Positions 9,436 to 18,802 are shown, counted from the first letter of the stretch. The stretch: DNA of 64,000 nucleotides from CAZWCX01 sp964632945 (GCA_964632945.1 CAZWCX010000024.1:1-64000), one strand, 5' to 3'. Numbers and translations are program-made. Notes: generated from the sequence alone by a model not told the origin.

Positions 9436-11820
9436 TCACCGCGGCAGCCGTTGCTTCGCCTCCTCGACGAAGGTCCCGTCCGGGAAGCGCTGCAAGTAGC
9501 TCCGCAGGTCCTCCTCGCCGCCCTTCGGATCGCGGTGGGAGATCCGGAGGCGCGCGCGCTGGAAGAGGTCGTCTCCGGAGGCCGGGTCGAGGCGCAACGC
9601 CTCGGAGCTCGCGGCGATGGCCTCGCACCAGCGGCCGGCCTCGGCTGCCGCGGCGACGCGCAAGCGCTGGAACTCCACCGCTTCGGGTGCGCGCGCGGCA
9701 GCCGCGCCGAGCGCATCGAGGGCCGCCTTCGGGTCGCCGGCGCGAATGAGCCCGGCCGCCCACGCGGCGGACGCCTCGGCGCAGTCGGGCCACGCGGACG
9801 CCGCCTGGCGGGCCTCGGCCACGCCCTCTCGGATGCGGTCGTCGGCCAGCAGCGCGAGCGCATAGCCGACCCGGGCCATCGGCTGGGCGGGGTGCGTGCT
9901 CGCGACGTGGTGGAAGGCGGTCACCGCGAGGCCGGGCGCGCCGTCCCGCAACGCGATCCAGGCTTCGAGGAAGGCGGGTTCGAAATCGCCGGGGTTCTCG
10001 CGGGCCAGTTTGTGGGAGAGCGCGTAGGCGGTGTCCGCATCTTCCACCAGGAACGACAAGGCGGCGTGGGAAAGGCGGCCCTCGCGGGAGGCGCGGTCCG
10101 CCGCGTAGATCCGGTCGAACTCCGTGCGGGCGACCTTGCGCAACTCCGCCGCGCGGGACGATTTGCCATGGCGCTCCGCGAGGAGAAGCGCCGCCAGTCC
10201 GCGGCCGATGCGGAGGGCGGAGTCGCCCGCGCCGGCGGCAATCGCATCGGCAAAGTCCCGCTCCGCCTGCCGCACGTCTCCGCGCATCCAGGCGACGCGC
10301 GCACGCTCGCTCGCGGCGCGCGTCCGGTCTGCCGGCGACCCGGCCCCCGCCCCCGTCGCGGGGAACAGTTTCGCCATCGCCCATGCCCCCAGGACGAAGG
10401 CGAGCGCCGAACCGGCGACCAGGGGTCCAAATCCGACCCGTCGCGCCGCGACCGGTCGCGCGGGCGCTGCGCCCGCCGGTTCCGGTACCTCTCCGGAGGT
10501 CGCGCGGGTCAGGGCCTCCGCAAACTCCAGGGCCGAGGGGAACCGCGCGCCCGGGTCGGGCGCCAGGGCGCGCGCCGCCACCGCTTCGAGCGCGGGCGGG
10601 ACTTCGGCGCGGACGGATCCGGCCCGGGGGGCGCCCTTGCGCGTCTCGTTCAGGAACCCCTGCGGATCCTTCGCCGCGAACGGCAGACGGCCGGTGAGGA
10701 TCCGAAACAGGACCACGCCCAGGGAATAGACGTCGCTGCGCGGGTCGGCCCGGGATTCCGACTCCAGGCGCTCGGGCGACGCGTACGCGAGCGCACCCAG
10801 GACCGCGCGGTCGGCGGTCAGGAGGGATCCCCCTTCCGCGAGCTTCGCGCTGCCGAAGTCGCTGAGCAGCGCCCGGCCTTCCGCCGTGCACAGGATGTTG
10901 CGCGGATTGACGTCCCGATGGAGGACGTTTCGACAGTGGGCGAAGTGCAGCCCGCGCGCGACGTCGGCGAGCGCAAGGGCGAGGGCGTTGGTGTCGGAGC
11001 CGTCGAAAGGCGCCCCCCCCCGCTCTCGCGTCTCGAGCACGTGCTCGAGCGTCGGACCGTCGAGAAACGGCATGGCCAGGAATTGCCACGATCCCGCAGT
11101 CTCGAGTGGGCCGACCGGAACGATGTGGGGGTGTTCGAGTTGGCCCGCCAGTTCGGCTTCGCGGCGGAACCGGGCGGTCCTCTCCCGCATCTCCGCGTCC
11201 GAAGCCCCGGGGGGATGGTAAAGAACCTTGAGGGCGACCGTCCGGCCGTCGCGCGTGTCTGCGGCGCGGTACACGTAGGCGGCGCTGCCGCGTCCGACGA
11301 GGTCGAGCAGCTTGTACGGGCCGACGACGGTTTCCGTGCACGCCTTCTCCCTGGGGGCCAACTCCGCTTCCGGACGGCGACCGACCGATCCGTCCGCGCG
11401 GAGCCGGGCCGCTTCCTGCGCGCGCCCCTGAACGCGCCGCCGCTCGAGTGCCTCCTGCAGCAGGCGTCGGACCTGCGCGCCGATCGCGGGATCGAAGACA
11501 ACGTGAACGGGCCGCGGCAGGATGCCGCGCATCAGCGGTCCTCCGCACTTCGGACAGGCGCCTTCCGCGGGCGGCGCCACGCGCTGCGTCCGGCACTCGG
11601 GCCGCGCGCAGGCGCGCAAGGCGTCGCCCGCCACGAGGAATCGCGCCGCCTCCTGATAGGCCGGCAGGTCGGCGGAGGGAAGGAGGCCCGCCTCGATCGC
11701 GAGTTCCGCGAACGGCCTTCCGCCGCGTGCGCCGTCCAGGGCGGTCGCGACCGCCTTTTCTTCGCAGCGCCGGACGACTCGCAGGAGGAGAGCCAGGGCA
11801 TAGTCTTCGGGTTGGCGCAT
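9436..11820 (-). CDS. Ser/Thr protein kinase with zinc ribbon, TM helix and TPRs; HRDVN variant
   Basis: 794 residues; ATG at 11820 with GGAGGA six bases upstream. N-terminal helical domain, then a Cys4 zinc-ribbon-like set (C71, C76, C89, C92). The kinase domain has glycine loop GRGSAAYVY, Lys198 in VALK, catalytic loop HRDVNPRN (Asp303, Asn308) and DFG at 321-323. The catalytic-loop Lys two residues after Asp303 is Asn305, which is unusual and could reduce or alter activity, though the remaining motifs are intact. A helix near residue 460-480 (VAGSALAFVLGAWAMAKLF) spans the membrane, and the C-terminal 300 residues are TPR-like. Sits between the prepilin-like gene and the secreted glycosidase-like gene on the same strand. 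Confidence 0.88.
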   Translation of the reverse strand: MRQPEDYALALLLRVVRRCEEKAVATALDGARGGRPFAELAIEAGLLPSADLPAYQEAARFLVAGDALRACARPECRTQRVAPPAEGACPKCGGPLMRGILPRPVHVVFDPAIGAQVRRLLQEALERRRVQGRAQEAARLRADGSVGRRPEAELAPREKACTETVVGPYKLLDLVGRGSAAYVYRAADTRDGRTVALKVLYHPPGASDAEMRERTARFRREAELAGQLEHPHIVPVGPLETAGSWQFLAMPFLDGPTLEHVLETRERGGAPFDGSDTNALALALADVARGLHFAHCRNVLHRDVNPRNILCTAEGRALLSDFGSAKLAEGGSLLTADRAVLGALAYASPERLESESRADPRSDVYSLGVVLFRILTGRLPFAAKDPQGFLNETRKGAPRAGSVRAEVPPALEAVAARALAPDPGARFPSALEFAEALTRATSGEVPEPAGAAPARPVAARRVGFGPLVAGSALAFVLGAWAMAKLFPATGAGAGSPADRTRAASERARVAWMRGDVRQAERDFADAIAAGAGDSALRIGRGLAALLLAERHGKSSRAAELRKVARTEFDRIYAADRASREGRLSHAALSFLVEDADTAYALSHKLARENPGDFEPAFLEAWIALRDGAPGLAVTAFHHVASTHPAQPMARVGYALALLADDRIREGVAEARQAASAWPDCAEASAAWAAGLIRAGDPKAALDALGAAAARAPEAVEFQRLRVAAAAEAGRWCEAIAASSEALRLDPASGDDLFQRARLRISHRDPKGGEEDLRSYLQRFPDGTFVEEAKQRLPR

Positions 11821-11869
11821 GCGTATCCTCCGATTGCCGAACCTCGATCCGCATTCGGGAAGCGACCGG

Positions 11870-13489
11870 TCAGTTGCCCATGCTCTGGAGCAGGTGGTTG
11901 AACGCCGTGTTCGCGGCCGTCCGCATTTCCTTCTCGTGCTCGCTGCCCTTGAGGGCCTCCTTGAATCCGCGCCCGGCCAATCCCGTCGCCAGCTTGTCGG
12001 TGAACTTGCTCACGAACGCCTCGCGAAGTTGCGCATCGCTCATGGTTGCTGCATCTTTCCTCAAGCCCGCGGACGTCGCTTCATAGGAGGCCGCGAGGGT
12101 GGCCGCGAGCACTTCCTCACCGACCATGCGCTTGAATGTCTCGGGTTCCTTGAGCTTGAATCGGGTGATCAACGTGGACACCAGGGTGTCCGCGACGGCC
12201 ATCGCCGGGGCTTCGCCCTTCTGAACGTTCTCGGCCATCTTCACGGTTGCGGTGAACACGGCCCCGGCCAGCGTCCCGCTGCCGGCGCCCGACAACACGT
12301 CCGCAGCGACGTCGTTGTACTTCTTCACCGTCCTCATCCGCCCGAGCGCCGCCTTGGCGGCTTCCGCCCAGAGCTCGTTTTCCGCGGACAACTGCTTCCA
12401 TTGCGTCGTGGCGTCGCGCATCGCGGCGCGATGGTAGAGATCCGCTCGTGCGGCCGCGAACGGGTCGAGCCGCGCCAGCTTCGGCTGGTTCAGGATCCGG
12501 GTCATCTCGGCTTCATAGAGGCGGAGCCGTCGCAACCACTCCTCATGCGCTTTCGGATCCAGCCCCGTTCCACCGTTCTTCTCCAGCTCCGCGATGCGCT
12601 TGCGAATCTCGTCCCGCTGCTTGTGGGCATCATTCCAGCGAATGCCCGCGTAAAGTTCGTTCAGCGCATCGCCGGATTCTCTCAACTTCTGCTCATCCTT
12701 CTCCTTGTTCCTCTCGTCTTCGGCTTCCTTCTTCGCCTGCTCGGCAACGACGGCCCGGAATCGACTGAGATTCTCGTAAAGAAACCGACTCTGCGCCTGC
12801 TGCCCCGCGGTCATCCACGAGGCGTCCTTGACATGCCGCGCATCCTGGAAGCGGGGCTCGAGGTCCTTGAGCAGATCCCGGAAGTACCGCGGCGATTGCG
12901 CGGTTTCCCGCGTGATCTTCCGGGCGTGAAACAGAACATCATCCCAGGCTTCCTGGTCGAACCAGTCGTATCTCCCGGCCCCATTCTTGCCCCTGCCCTC
13001 CATGAATTGATCGAACAAATCCGGCGCCGACGGCGCGCCCGGAGGCAGTTCGCGCATGTTGCCGGCGACGTCCGTGGAGGTGGAGGAGTTTCCGGAGTCC
13101 TCCCGTCCGTCCGGCGCACCGGACCCGCCCCGCGAAGGCGTTCCGGCGGCACGGTCGAAGACGGTGGAGGTTCCCTCGCGCCCCGCCGCCTTCGGGTCGC
13201 GGCGAAGGGTCGCGGCGGTGTCGTCCCGCGACGCTGCCTTGCCCGGCGATCCGCCCGGGGATTCGGCTCCCCCCACATGAGGCGGCGTCACGGGCGGCGC
13301 TTCGAGGACCGTCGAGGGGGTCCGGCCGGCATCGAGCGCCGCCGTCCCGGACTTCCAGGATTCGCTGACCTTTCCACCGAAGAGCGTCACCGCGACCCCA
13401 AGCGCGATCGCCACGCCAAGCACGGTCAAGACCATTTCCGCTTGCGCCGTTCCGCGTTCGCCGATCCGCGTGCGATGGAGATTGGACAT
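11870..13489 (-). CDS. Large protein with prepilin/Flp-type N-terminus
   Basis: 539 residues from the ATG at 13489, chosen for the GGAGGAA eight bases upstream; an in-frame start 81 bp further up lacks a comparable site. The N-terminus (GERGTAQAEMVLTVLGVAIA) has the prepilin-peptidase signature: Gly13 at -1, Thr14 at +1, Glu18 at +5, then a hydrophobic stretch ending in TLFGGKV, as in Flp/TadE-type pilins. Those are normally 50-200 residues long; this one continues with a Ser/Pro/Gly-rich linker (about 45-150) and a long, charged, mostly alpha-helical, partly coiled-coil region (about 160-535) that I do not recognise. It may be a membrane-anchored or pilus-incorporated protein displaying a helical domain. 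It lies between two kinase-TPR genes and near pilT genes. Confidence 0.75.
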   Translation of the reverse strand: MSNLHRTRIGERGTAQAEMVLTVLGVAIALGVAVTLFGGKVSESWKSGTAALDAGRTPSTVLEAPPVTPPHVGGAESPGGSPGKAASRDDTAATLRRDPKAAGREGTSTVFDRAAGTPSRGGSGAPDGREDSGNSSTSTDVAGNMRELPPGAPSAPDLFDQFMEGRGKNGAGRYDWFDQEAWDDVLFHARKITRETAQSPRYFRDLLKDLEPRFQDARHVKDASWMTAGQQAQSRFLYENLSRFRAVVAEQAKKEAEDERNKEKDEQKLRESGDALNELYAGIRWNDAHKQRDEIRKRIAELEKNGGTGLDPKAHEEWLRRLRLYEAEMTRILNQPKLARLDPFAAARADLYHRAAMRDATTQWKQLSAENELWAEAAKAALGRMRTVKKYNDVAADVLSGAGSGTLAGAVFTATVKMAENVQKGEAPAMAVADTLVSTLITRFKLKEPETFKRMVGEEVLAATLAASYEATSAGLRKDAATMSDAQLREAFVSKFTDKLATGLAGRGFKEALKGSEHEKEMRTAANTAFNHLLQSMGN

Positions 13490-13642
13490 GCGACGATTCC
13501 TCCGCTCCAAGACTGAATCCCTGCCGCGTAAGTTCTGAGGATCACCGACCGCGCGGAAGCCTCCCGTCATCGAGTCCGGCGTTTCGGACGCCTCTCCTCG
13601 GCGAGTCGCCTCCGGACACGCCCGGCCCCCGCAAGAGATCCG

Positions 13643-16570
13643 CTACCGGGACTCCTCCCGACGCTTGCGCGCCTCCTCCAACTCGTGGACGAACTCCCCC
13701 TCCCAATCCGGCGCGAGTTCCCGGACCCGTTCGAAGTCCGCCACCGCTTCGGCCCAGCGCCCTTCGGCGGCATTCAGCCGGCCCCGCGTCAGGAGCGCGT
13801 CCTCGTCCTCGGCATCGCGCGCGAGCGCGCGGTCGAGATCTTCCCGTGCGGCCTGCCGGAGCCCCGCCGTCTCCCGTCCCTCCCCCTGCGCCCGCTGCGC
13901 GAGCATCCATCGAACGTCCCCCCGGCCCGACCAGGCTTCCTGGTAATCGGGGGCTCGGGCGAGAACGTGCGTGTAGTCCGCCTCGGCCCGCGCCAGCAGC
14001 TCGCGAGCATCCGCGCCCCGCTCCTGGAGCGTGGACGCCCAGGCCCGGCGCACCTCCGCGCGTTGATTCCAGAGATCGAGATCCTCGGGATCGAATTCCA
14101 GCGCGCGGGAGAAGTCCTCCTCGGAAGCGCGGTACGACTCCACGGGATCGCGACCCCGCACCCGGAGGTGGTTGCCCCAGGTCGCCTTGAGGCCGGCACG
14201 TCCCGCCCAGGCGATCACGAGGTGCGGGTCCAGTTCCAGGGCGCGCGAGTAGAATCGCTCCGCCTCCCGAAGACGGGGCACGGCATCGCCTCCTCGACGG
14301 GTGTCGAGATACGCCCAGCCGTCGAGGATCGCGGCCTTCCCGACCCATGCGCCGGCCGCATGCGGGTCCAGCGCCAGCGCCCGATCGTGATCCAGCGCCG
14401 CCCCGCGAAACTCCTCTTCGGGCGCCTCGCGGCGGTCCAGCAGCACCAGCCCGACCTCGAGCCGCGCGGCTCCCCGTCCCAGCCAGGCCTCGATCCGCTC
14501 GGGGTCCAATTCCAGAGCGCGGGAAAAGTCCGCCTCGGCCGCCCGGTGCCAGGGGACCGGGTCCTCTCCACCCCGCTGCGCTTCGTGGCCGATCTCCTGG
14601 GCGATCCGGCCGCGAAGGAGATGCAGGCGCACATACCCCGCGTCCTGCCCGAGCCCCTCGGCGCACACGGTCCTCGCCCCGTGAAGATTTCCGGATCGAA
14701 CGAGGAGATGCGCGAGCGCCCCCACCGCGACCATCATGCCCGGGTCGGCCGACCGCGCCTCCTCGAGGAAGCGGCGGGCCTCGGCGAGGTCCCGGTCCCC
14801 GTCTCCCCCGAGCAGCCGCTGCAGTCCCCGCAAGCAGGCCATCCAGGCCTTCGATACGACCGCCCCCCCGTTCGACTCACCGACGGCGCCGCGCTCCAGC
14901 CCGTCCACGTCCGCAAGGAACCGTTGCCGAAGCTCCTGCGCACGTGCGTCCCGCGACACCGCCGCGACCCATCCCTCCCCGGTCGATTCGGGCATGCTCC
15001 CGCCCCGGTCCAGCCGGCCCGACTCCGCGAGTCTCCTTCCCTGTTCCCGATTCCAGGCCTGCCGTACCTCGTCGATCCGGTCCGCCAGCCGGCCGGCGTA
15101 TAGGATCGCGCGCTCGAACCGGCTGCGCGCGTACGACGGGTCCTTCTCCAGGGCGCGATCGTGTTCCGCCAGGGCCTCCTCATTCCGCTGCAACGCCTGG
15201 TACATCCTCCCCCGGTAGTCGTTCGGCGCCGGGTGCGCCGGGTCGGCCTGCTCGGCGCGAGCGGCCGCCTCGCGAACCTGGTCGAGATACGGCGCGGCGA
15301 TCCGCACCGGCTGACCGATCCTCCGCAGGGTCAGGGCCATGTCCAGGCAGAGCGCGGCGCGCTCGCGCAACTCGGTCATTCGCTGCTCCCGGAGCGCCTG
15401 CTTCTCCCGCGCCATCCGCGCGGATTGCTGCGCAAACACCCCCGCGAAGGCCAGACCGAGCAGGACCGCGGCGCCCGCCGCGGCCGAGCCCCGATGCCAA
15501 CGAGCCCAACGCCGCCATCGGCCGAAAAACGTTTCCGGCCTCGCCAGCACCGCCTCGCCGTCCAGCCACCTCCGAAGATCCTCGGCCATGGCGCCGGCAT
15601 GCTCGTACCGGTCCTTCGGATCCCGCGCCATCGCCTTCACGAGGATCGACTCGATTTCCCGCGCGACCGTCGGGTCCACCCGGCGCGGCGCCGGGGGATC
15701 CTGGTTCAGCTTCCGCATCAGGACCGCCATCGGCGCACCCAGCTCGTACGGGGTCGCGCCCGTGATCAGGTGGTAGAGCACCGCACCCAAGGCATACACG
15801 TCGGACCGGGGCCCCGTGTTCTCCGGCTGGCCGGCGGCCTGCTCCGGGGCCATGTACATCGGCGTGCCGAGAATCTCGCCCGAGCGGGTCCGCAGGCTCG
15901 CGGCGCCTTCCTCCTCGGTCAGGCGCGCAAGCCCGAAGTCCGAGAGCTTCGCCCGGGCACGGCCCAGGCTCCCGGGCCGCCCCGCGCCGTCCGGCCCGGA
16001 TTCGAATTCGAGGAGGATGTTCTCCGGCTTCACGTCGCGGTGGACGATCCCCTGCGCATGCGCGTGCGCCAGTCCCAGCGCGGCTTCCCGAACCAGTCGA
16101 ACGGCTTCCCGGGGAGGAACACGCTCGCCGCCGGCACGGACGGCCAGCCCCAGGCTGCCGTCCCGGAGCAATTCCATCGTGTAGTAGGGACGTCCCTCGT
16201 GGACGCCGAAGTCGTAGATCCGGACGATGTGGGGATGGGCGAGCCCGGCACAGGCGCGCGCCTCGCGCTGAAAGCGCTCGATCTGCCGCGCGGAGGCGTG
16301 ATCCCCGTGCAGCAGCAACTTCAACGCGACCGTCCGGTTCAGTTGGCCGTCGAGCGCGAGATAGACGATCCCCGCCCCTCCGCGGCCGAGTTCTTCCTGC
16401 AGGCGATACCGCCCGAACCGTTCGTCCTCCCGGGGAACGAACGTCTCGCCGAGGGCATGGAGCAGCGCGGCATGCGCCTTGGTGGCGATCGCAAACTCCC
16501 CCTCGAGTTCCCCGGGCACGGCGGTCGATTCCCCGCGCAGGTGGCATTCCACCAGGTCTTCGAGATTCAC
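13643..16570 (-). CDS. Ser/Thr protein kinase with TM helix and long TPR region
   Basis: 975 residues, starting at GTG 16570; this GTG overlaps the stop of the sigma-factor gene as GTGA, so the pair is translationally coupled. About 50 N-terminal residues resemble the short helical leader of sigma-coupled kinases. The kinase domain has loop LGRGGAGIVY (61-70), Lys84 in VALK, catalytic HRDVKPEN with Asp179, DFG at 211-213 and GTPMYMAPEQ. A transmembrane helix at about 360-381 (GSAAAGAAVLLGLAFAGVFA) is followed by some 570 residues of TPRs with typical spacing (FSRALELDPERIEAWLGRG). Sigma/kinase coupling suggests the kinase controls, or is controlled with, the ECF sigma factor. Confidence 0.9.
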   Translation of the reverse strand: MNLEDLVECHLRGESTAVPGELEGEFAIATKAHAALLHALGETFVPREDERFGRYRLQEELGRGGAGIVYLALDGQLNRTVALKLLLHGDHASARQIERFQREARACAGLAHPHIVRIYDFGVHEGRPYYTMELLRDGSLGLAVRAGGERVPPREAVRLVREAALGLAHAHAQGIVHRDVKPENILLEFESGPDGAGRPGSLGRARAKLSDFGLARLTEEEGAASLRTRSGEILGTPMYMAPEQAAGQPENTGPRSDVYALGAVLYHLITGATPYELGAPMAVLMRKLNQDPPAPRRVDPTVAREIESILVKAMARDPKDRYEHAGAMAEDLRRWLDGEAVLARPETFFGRWRRWARWHRGSAAAGAAVLLGLAFAGVFAQQSARMAREKQALREQRMTELRERAALCLDMALTLRRIGQPVRIAAPYLDQVREAAARAEQADPAHPAPNDYRGRMYQALQRNEEALAEHDRALEKDPSYARSRFERAILYAGRLADRIDEVRQAWNREQGRRLAESGRLDRGGSMPESTGEGWVAAVSRDARAQELRQRFLADVDGLERGAVGESNGGAVVSKAWMACLRGLQRLLGGDGDRDLAEARRFLEEARSADPGMMVAVGALAHLLVRSGNLHGARTVCAEGLGQDAGYVRLHLLRGRIAQEIGHEAQRGGEDPVPWHRAAEADFSRALELDPERIEAWLGRGAARLEVGLVLLDRREAPEEEFRGAALDHDRALALDPHAAGAWVGKAAILDGWAYLDTRRGGDAVPRLREAERFYSRALELDPHLVIAWAGRAGLKATWGNHLRVRGRDPVESYRASEEDFSRALEFDPEDLDLWNQRAEVRRAWASTLQERGADARELLARAEADYTHVLARAPDYQEAWSGRGDVRWMLAQRAQGEGRETAGLRQAAREDLDRALARDAEDEDALLTRGRLNAAEGRWAEAVADFERVRELAPDWEGEFVHELEEARKRREESR

Positions 16571-17136
16571 AGCCTCTTCCCCAGTTCGATCAGCGCCCGC
16601 GCCGTCATCTTGCGCACCGCACCCGCGCTCTTGTTCATCGTTTGCCCGACCTCCTCCGCGGTCATTCCTTGGAAGTACCGCAGGAGCAGGACTTGCCGAT
16701 GCTCCTCCGTCAACTCCTCGAGCGCGCGGGCGATCTTTTCCCGTTGCTCGGCGCGATCCATCGCCGTGGAGAGTCCCATCGGCAGCTCTCGGGGCAATTC
16801 CACCGGCTCGCGCTTGCGGGCGCCGAAGTAGTCCCCCAGGTTGCAAATGCGGTGGTCGATGATCCGGCACAGCCAGAAAAAAAACGATTGCGCGTCCCGG
16901 GGCGTAAAATCGCCGAACTTTTCGTGTGCGGCCAGGAAGGCATCCTGCAGGACGTCCACGCTGTCGAGCTTCTGCCGCAGTTTCGGACCCAGTCGAGTCC
17001 GGACGAACAGGAGCGCGCGATCGAAGTGCATGGCAAACAACTGTTCATAGGCCGCCCGATCGCCGAGGCTGGCCCGATGGCACAGTTCTTCCGCCAGCGT
17101 CTCGGTCGCGGCATTGGGATCTCGCGGTTTCGTCAT
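16567..17136 (-). CDS. ECF-type RNA polymerase sigma factor
   Basis: 189 residues from ATG 17136 (an in-frame ATG at 17160 would add 8 residues; neither has a strong ribosome site). Region 2 is seen in DVLQDAFLAAHEKF and the following FFFWLCRIIDHRI, and region 4 in LTEEHRQVLLLRYFQGMTAEEVGQTM with the helix-turn-helix KSAGAVRKMTARAL. This is the sigma-70 r2/r4 architecture of extracytoplasmic-function sigma factors, which redirect RNA polymerase to stress or envelope promoters. No anti-sigma factor is next to it; instead its stop overlaps the start of a transmembrane kinase, an arrangement common in Planctomycetota. A 9-bp inverted repeat lies just upstream. Confidence 0.88.
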   Translation of the reverse strand: MTKPRDPNAATETLAEELCHRASLGDRAAYEQLFAMHFDRALLFVRTRLGPKLRQKLDSVDVLQDAFLAAHEKFGDFTPRDAQSFFFWLCRIIDHRICNLGDYFGARKREPVELPRELPMGLSTAMDRAEQREKIARALEELTEEHRQVLLLRYFQGMTAEEVGQTMNKSAGAVRKMTARALIELGKRL

Positions 17137-17554
17137 GGGTCGCTGCTGCTCGAATCGCATTCCGAAAGCAGAATTCGCGCTCCGAGTGTCCCGCGAATTC
17201 CTCGTTTTTTCGGCAATGACTCGAAGGCGAGGTCGGACAGGGACTTGAATCTCCGCGATGCGCGTGGGGCCTCGCCGGTTTCCGGGAACGGAGCGCGGGC
17301 TTTTCCCCGTGCTGGGTGGAATCGCTCTCGATGTTCGCCCGATCCGGCTCCACCGGTCCTGAATCGCGAGTGGGTACGGCGGACCCTCGAACGCAACCCA
17401 TGCACCGTGAGGCAACAGAGGAATCGCGCGTAGACCGAACGGGCGGGTGAAGACGCGAGAGCGGCCCCGGGGGCGGCCTCCGGTGGGCCGGTTCAGCGGT
17501 CGATCGCGGCCGCCCCCTGCGAGAGGCTCCTTGCCCGTTCCTCCGGGCCCGGTC
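17137..17554. other. Intergenic region upstream of the sigma-factor gene
   Basis: About 420 bp between the kinase that ends at 17555 and the sigma factor that starts at 17136. It must hold the sigma-operon promoter on the minus strand. The only clear element is the inverted repeat at 17171-17200 with an adjoining T6 run on the plus strand. No gene is supported here. Confidence 0.5.
17171..17200. promoter_or_regulatory. Perfect 9-bp inverted repeat (operator or stem-loop)
   Basis: GAATTCGCG (17171-17179) and CGCGAATTC (17192-17200) with a 12-base spacer, about 35-65 bp upstream of the sigma-factor start. On the plus strand it is followed four bases later by TTTTTT, so it could act as an intrinsic terminator in that direction. 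On the minus strand it is placed like an operator or leader hairpin of the sigma-kinase operon. Confidence 0.45.
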
Positions 17555-18802
17555 TCATCGCCGCCGGCGCCGCCGGAGCGAGACGAGGCGCCGGCGCAGG
17601 CCGACCGGTCCCCGGGGGGCTTCCGGGGCCGGGGGGACTTCCTCGGAGCGCGCCAGCTGCACCGGGGTCGCGCCGATGGAGATCAAGACGAGGTCCTGGA
17701 GCAGTTCCGCCGGCGAGGCGTAGCGTTCTTCGCGGTCTTTCTCCAACATCTTCATGATGACGAAGTTGACCTTCGTCGAGATGATCGGGTTGAGTTCCGC
17801 CGGCGGGGTCGGGTCGACCTCGAGGTGCTGGCGCATCACCTCCTCGACGGTCTGGGCGGGGAAGGGGACGCGTCCGGTCACCATGTGATAGAAGGTTGCG
17901 CCGAGCGAATAGATGTCCGCGCGGATGTCGATGTCCTTGCGGTTTGCGCAGATCTCCGGGGCCATGTAGATCGGGGTCCCCACGCGACCCGCCCAATCCG
18001 CCTTCGCGCCCGCCTCCTGGCGGACCTGGGCGAGGCCGAGGTCGCAGAGCTTGGCGACCCCGTCGCGGCTCAGGATGATGTTGTCCGGTTTCACGTCCCG
18101 GTGGACGATGCCGAAGCGTTGCGCGTGTTCGAGGGCGCGGGCGACCTGGATGACGATGTTGAGCGCGCGCTTGTCGTCGAGGGCGCCGCCGCGCTTGAGG
18201 AAGTCGCCGACGCGGACGCCGTCGACGTATTCCATGACGAAGTAGTGCTTGCCGTTGACCTCCCCGACGTCGATCCCCTGAACGATGTTCACGTGACTCA
18301 GTTTCGCCGTCGCCCGGGCTTCCATCATGAAGCGGCTGATGAATTTGCGGTTCTTCGAGATCTCGGGGATGAGCATCTTGATCGCGACCGGCCGCTGCAG
18401 GGTCAACTGCTTGGCTTTGTAGACGGTCCCCATCGCCCCCTTGCCGAGGACGGATTTGATCTTGTAGCCGGGAATGCGGGGGATCTCGTCCTCCTCCTTG
18501 GGGTCGCTGACGAGGAGGTCGGCGAGTTCGTCGTTGGGCGCGGAGTGTTCGACCACGTCTTCGGTGATGGGGGCGACCGCGGACCCCGACGATTCCAGTT
18601 GTTCCAGGTACTCGTCGCGAATCGCCTCCATCTCGCGCAGTTCGTCCTCGTTGATGTGGCCGAGGGCGAAGAGAATCGACCCGAGGGTGCGGTCCCCCCT
18701 GGCCTCCTTGAGGAGCTTGAGGCACTTTTTCATCTGATCGGGCGTGACGAACTCGGCGTCGACGGCGATCTTGGCGAGGATCATGTCTTCGCGGGCAGGC
18801 AT
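17555..18802 (-). CDS. Ser/Thr protein kinase with GspE-N-like N-terminal domain
   Basis: 415 residues, soluble (no transmembrane helix or TPRs). Residues 8-65 have the paired pattern AEFVTPDQMKKCLKLLK / LGSILFALGHINEDEL, which resembles the N-terminal domain of type II secretion/type IV pilus assembly ATPases. The kinase follows: LGKGAMGTVY (119-128), Lys142 in VAIK, HRDVKPDN with Asp236, and GTPIYMAPE. The metal-binding motif is DLG (254-256) instead of DFG, an uncommon but tolerated variant. The tail is Arg-rich. It is the last gene of the minus-strand run that begins with another kinase at 25607 and includes two PilT-type ATPases, 19 bp after fabH. An in-frame ATG six codons later is an alternative start. 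Confidence 0.88.
   Translation of the reverse strand: MPAREDMILAKIAVDAEFVTPDQMKKCLKLLKEARGDRTLGSILFALGHINEDELREMEAIRDEYLEQLESSGSAVAPITEDVVEHSAPNDELADLLVSDPKEEDEIPRIPGYKIKSVLGKGAMGTVYKAKQLTLQRPVAIKMLIPEISKNRKFISRFMMEARATAKLSHVNIVQGIDVGEVNGKHYFVMEYVDGVRVGDFLKRGGALDDKRALNIVIQVARALEHAQRFGIVHRDVKPDNIILSRDGVAKLCDLGLAQVRQEAGAKADWAGRVGTPIYMAPEICANRKDIDIRADIYSLGATFYHMVTGRVPFPAQTVEEVMRQHLEVDPTPPAELNPIISTKVNFVIMKMLEKDREERYASPAELLQDLVLISIGATPVQLARSEEVPPAPEAPRGPVGLRRRLVSLRRRRRR

Noticed and set aside
9401..11854. An upstream extension that would fuse the glycosidase-like gene to the kinase region
   Set aside because: The signal peptide and ribosome site fix the start at 9400; the extension is out of frame with the kinase and reads as a shadow.
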